From: an uncultured Bacteroidota bacterium
Lineage (GTDB): Bacteria; Bacteroidota; Bacteroidia; Bacteroidales; VadinHA17
DNA length: 36,144 bases
Assembly (NCBI GenBank): GCA_937864815.1
Contig: CALMJY010000081.1
Coordinates: 1-36,144, forward strand
Reading direction: 5' to 3'
Each line of letters opens with the position of its first letter. Within the stretch, counting starts at the first letter, position 1. A program made the position numbers and the translations under genes. The notes under the pieces were generated by a model that was given only the letters and a program-made list of their open reading frames with translations, ran no database searches and was not told the origin of the DNA. Below are positions 33,287-36,144 of this stretch, piece by piece.

Positions 33287-35146
33287 CTACCTGGCTGACT
33301 TGTAAGGGTCGTCCTTTGATAAACTTACAGATGACTTTTTCATATTAAGCAGCTCAACCGTTTTGCCCCGTACTTCACCAGTAAATTTATTCCCTCTAAT
33401 ATTTACACCTGTGCATGCATCAAATGTAAGTCCTGACTTCCTCTTATGAAATGGCTTGAACATACTGCTTAAAATGATAGAATTACCGGTGAAACTGATG
33501 CCTTCAACCGACATGGCATAAAGCAAGGGATAATCGAAAGGGTGAAATTCATTGTCCTCAATCCGTATGTTTTTATGGAATGGTTTTCCTGCTTCAGGTT
33601 TCGGGATCTCGGGATAAATACTTATGATGCCATCGCAGAACTGGTACATTGAGCTCATACATGGATCGAGAAACCTGTTGTTTTTTATAAGAACGTCAGT
33701 TACACCACCCGATTCATACCAGTAATTAGCATCACCCGCTATGAGAATCGCAGATCCGCTTGATTCAAATGTATTCTTTTCGATAACGACTTTCCCCGGA
33801 GTGGATATTAGTATTCCGCGTGCCCTGCAGCTTAGGAACCTGCTTCCACTGATCGTTACCGATGGTGTCCAGGTAAGGTTCTCGAGTGCATCACCAGGTT
33901 CAATAGATGATGGTACAGGTCCGGTGAATGCAAGGTCGAAAAGCTCATTATCTATTCTGGTAAATGAGGCCAGGGTTCCGGTGGCGACTGTCGACATATT
34001 CTCATTTTCAATAAAACCGACCTTGTCACCTTTGAATCCCCATTCCATTCCCTGGCTCTGGTGATGCATGAACTTACAGCGCAGTTTGTCGGGTCCTGTT
34101 TTCTCCAAAATCCGTACACTCGTTCCGTGGACATTGATCGGATCATCCATTAACGCTGCAAATTCACAGCTATCGATCTGTATCATTCCCCTGCAGTTCG
34201 AGAAATGAAAACCGTCATCATGACCGCTCAGATAACGGTTTTTAGCCGGATTTGGGACAACCTTAACATTCCTGTATGAAAGATTTTCAGCATACTGGGC
34301 CAGAACACCAAGACCAGCGGTATGGTAGATGTTAAGATCCTCCAGTATTACATTTTTGCTGTTGCAGATGAAAATACCTGCATGATCACGTTCACTGTGC
34401 CTGAGTACAAGATAATTGCCGATTGCCGGTTTCCTTGAAAAAGGATAAGTCAGCCTGACGAGTCCGTTCCCAGGGTCAGAAGCAGTATATTTCTGCCATG
34501 AATGTCCAAGGCAGGGATCATCACCCGTCTCCGGTGGTATAAGCCGGGTATTCCTGTCAAATTCCATTACCCCGTTCCACCTGCTTTTCCATCCCTCTCC
34601 GACAAATACCAGTTTTCCATATTCAATAATAAACGGAGATTCAATTATATTGATCCTTAAATCAATATAATCATTTGTAACATTTATGACTTCAGCCTGA
34701 GCAGTCAGTGGAATATCCCAGTCGACAGATACATTTCTGATTGTGATGTTTGACGAATGATCAACAGTAAATGGCTGCATCCGGTCGTGGAAAACAAATT
34801 CGGATCCTCCGCAATCAATTGTAAGATTCTCTTTCTCATATATGAATACAGCCAGCCTTTTCGGATTATTGTCTGTAGTATTTGATTCATAGTAATCTTT
34901 CTCAATGCAGTGATGAGGCCAGAAATCATACCTCCCTTTCGGAAAGAACAGGACAATATCTTTTTTACCGGTAAAGGCATCCATTGCTCTGATAACAGCC
35001 TGTGTTGCATTAAGCCTTGAATCGGGCACAGCTCCGAAGTCGGTAATGAATACGGTATCTTTCACCATAAAGGCATATGCACTCTGACCTGAGATGGAGA
35101 AAATTAGAAAAAAACTGAAAATTATATGCAAAGATCGCAAAATCAT
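33287..35146 (-). CDS. Exported right-handed beta-helix protein, GH110-like
   Basis: The 619-residue precursor has a signal peptide (about 1-25, ends SAYA). The N-terminal part (DFGAVPDSRLNATQAVIRAM, then LFFPKGRYDFWP) is typical of pectate-lyase-like beta-helix enzymes. The central coils contain GHDDGFHFSNCRG and MDDPINVHGTS, which recall the active-site region of GH110 alpha-1,3-galactosidases of Bacteroides, with acidic residues on neighbouring coils. Length agrees with that family (about 600). It would act on terminal alpha-galactose in host or algal glycans, outside or in the periplasm. No SusC/D genes are nearby. I am confident of the fold and only moderately so of the enzyme family. 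Confidence 0.72.
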   Translation of the reverse strand: MILRSLHIIFSFFLIFSISGQSAYAFMVKDTVFITDFGAVPDSRLNATQAVIRAMDAFTGKKDIVLFFPKGRYDFWPHHCIEKDYYESNTTDNNPKRLAVFIYEKENLTIDCGGSEFVFHDRMQPFTVDHSSNITIRNVSVDWDIPLTAQAEVINVTNDYIDLRINIIESPFIIEYGKLVFVGEGWKSRWNGVMEFDRNTRLIPPETGDDPCLGHSWQKYTASDPGNGLVRLTYPFSRKPAIGNYLVLRHSERDHAGIFICNSKNVILEDLNIYHTAGLGVLAQYAENLSYRNVKVVPNPAKNRYLSGHDDGFHFSNCRGMIQIDSCEFAALMDDPINVHGTSVRILEKTGPDKLRCKFMHHQSQGMEWGFKGDKVGFIENENMSTVATGTLASFTRIDNELFDLAFTGPVPSSIEPGDALENLTWTPSVTISGSRFLSCRARGILISTPGKVVIEKNTFESSGSAILIAGDANYWYESGGVTDVLIKNNRFLDPCMSSMYQFCDGIISIYPEIPKPEAGKPFHKNIRIEDNEFHPFDYPLLYAMSVEGISFTGNSIILSSMFKPFHKRKSGLTFDACTGVNIRGNKFTGEVRGKTVELLNMKKSSVSLSKDDPYKSAR

Positions 35147-35742
35147 ATTTTAAATTGTTAGTTGTATTTCAGACTGTTGAGCAAAGCACATTTGTAATGT
35201 ACTTCTATTGATTAGTCGATTTATTCATTGTCAAGTATCTGGCTACAGTATTGAATACCCGGTACCTTAACGGATTAACATAATCTTTCAACTATCCGGG
35301 GCTTTTCAAAAATACTCAAAAAAGGAAGCGAATATAATGGAGAGGAGGGTGAAATTTCCTCTGGAGGATAAATTTATTTTAGGTTAATACAGGATATGTT
35401 ATCTGTTTATTCTGTTAAAGTTACAAAAGAGATCAATACGAGTTAAATCAATTTACAGGCTGCTCCTGCGGGGATCAGGATGGACGAAAGATTCATTATG
35501 CTAAAAACAGGACTCTGCCATACAGCTTCATGACCCGAAGTCATTTAATGTCGTTCATAGTCATTCAATGGTCATATAATGGTTCCCACCAGGGCGTGAT
35601 ACCGTTAACTTGACTGCTTCATCCAGTATAGCGAGATTCCTTGTTTCCGTTATCGCTCCAGGATACAGTGGTAAATAGAATGTAAATCAGCAGTCAGGTA
35701 TTAAAATGCAGTTAAATTCGGCTGCATAATATTTAACCTTTA
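35147..35742. other. Gene-free region before the barrel protein gene
   Basis: About 600 bases between divergent genes hold no supportable coding frame. The only structure I see is a short tandem repeat at 35541-35581 and a promoter match at its downstream edge (35743-35774). A small RNA cannot be excluded by eye. Confidence 0.45.
35541..35581 (+). repeat. Degenerate 10-base tandem repeat
   Basis: Four head-to-tail units: tcatttaatg, tcgttcatag, tcattcaatg and, after one extra g, tcatataatg. The block lies about 160 bases upstream of the predicted barrel-gene promoter. Confidence 0.5.
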
Positions 35743-35774
35743 TTGTGACTGATTTTCAGAGTTTCTTAACTTTG
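35743..35774 (+). promoter_or_regulatory. Predicted promoter of the barrel protein gene
   Basis: TTG at 35743-35745 and TAACTTTG at 35767-35774 are 21 bases apart. A start near 35781 would leave a leader of about 50 bases before the ATG at 35832. Confidence 0.5.
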
Positions 35775-35831
35775 ATATAACAATTTAGTGTTAAAAAAGG
35801 ACTTCAGGTAACTTCGTAATGGATAAATTAT

Positions 35832-36144
35832 ATGAAAAAAATAGTTTTTCTGCTCATGGTTGTTATCCCCTTGAACCTGCACTCACAATTTAATCAGAAA
35901 GTAAGTTTCAACCTGTCAGCCGGTACATTCAAGACATTTGGTACTAAATATACTGAAGCCTCCGGGCCTATGCAATTTCCGAATTATAAAGCAGGATTTT
36001 CAGGTACTGCCGGGATTCAGATTAAACTCAATGATCGCTTTTCAATAGAAGCTGATTTCGGAATTATGATATCAAACAGATGGAATTATTCCACACAGGA
36101 TATTGAAAACTGGTCCTACTGGACGATCGATGATACATTAACAG
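35832..36144 (+). CDS. Predicted outer-membrane beta-barrel protein (3' partial)
   Basis: The frame is open from ATG 35832 to the window end, giving 104 residues. It begins with a signal peptide (MKKIVFLLMVVIPLNLHSQ), then amphipathic strands with alternating polar and aromatic residues: VSFNLSAGTFKTFG, AGFSGTAGIQIKLNDRFSIEADFGIMIS. This pattern is typical of small Bacteroidetes barrel proteins (porin or OmpW-like group). The family cannot be fixed without the rest. Confidence 0.75.
   Translation, partial: MKKIVFLLMVVIPLNLHSQFNQKVSFNLSAGTFKTFGTKYTEASGPMQFPNYKAGFSGTAGIQIKLNDRFSIEADFGIMISNRWNYSTQDIENWSYWTIDDTLT

Noticed and set aside
1-36144. CRISPR array, prophage, integrase or transposase genes
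   Set aside because: No regularly spaced direct repeats with unique spacers were seen, and no translated product shows integrase, transposase or phage structural motifs.

Overview
The window looks like a chromosomal segment from a Bacteroidetes bacterium, probably Bacteroidales or a near relative. The evidence is a PorP/SprF outer-membrane protein next to a SprB-repeat protein with a type B type IX secretion (T9SS) sorting domain, a subtilase with a type A T9SS sorting tail, few Shine-Dalgarno sequences, and several matches to the Bacteroidetes sigma-A promoter (TTG near -33, TAnnTTTG near -7). The sequence is moderately AT-rich and many gene starts are leaderless or nearly so.

Layout. Positions 1-3306 hold the 3' part of a large SprB/Ig-repeat surface protein and its PorP/SprF partner, followed by a good terminator. 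Positions 3415-6372 hold an exported endonuclease/phosphatase-fold protein, a CCA-adding-type nucleotidyltransferase and a thioredoxin. Positions 6552-10552 are a minus-strand run: YwqK/MORN protein, T9SS subtilase, xseA, xseB. Positions 10763-14436 hold dnaK, panB and an RluA-type pseudouridine synthase. Positions 14448-17539 hold a small exported protein divergent from a histidine kinase/response regulator pair. Positions 17526-23616 are housekeeping: cytidine deaminase, GH73/LysM lipoprotein, fmt, ribBA, an LptF/LptG permease and a START-like protein.

The accessory part starts at about 23.7 kb. A tRNA-Met(CAU) gene has two matched small palindromes in its leader. Downstream lie two terminators in opposite orientation whose flanks are identical but whose hairpin cores differ. 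A 19-bp exact copy of the tRNA 3' end follows, 187 bp downstream. Next to it is an AbiEii-type nucleotidyltransferase toxin with a DUF6922-like partner. Then come a large Tat-exported CehA/McbA-type metallohydrolase, a decayed CBM9/DUF5916-type gene with an internal deletion, a CheY-like regulator facing a hybrid histidine kinase, an exported protein of unknown function, an eight-cysteine zinc-ribbon protein, a GH110-like beta-helix protein, and the start of a predicted outer-membrane barrel protein cut by the window end.

Three different foldback (inverted-repeat) elements of about 80-115 bp sit between genes at 10.6, 18.1 and 28.0 kb. I see no CRISPR array, integrase, transposase or rRNA. 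No single locus is convincingly a new system. The tRNA-Met / inverted terminator / tRNA-3'-copy / AbiE block (23.68-25.07 kb) is the most unusual stretch and the first place I would look.
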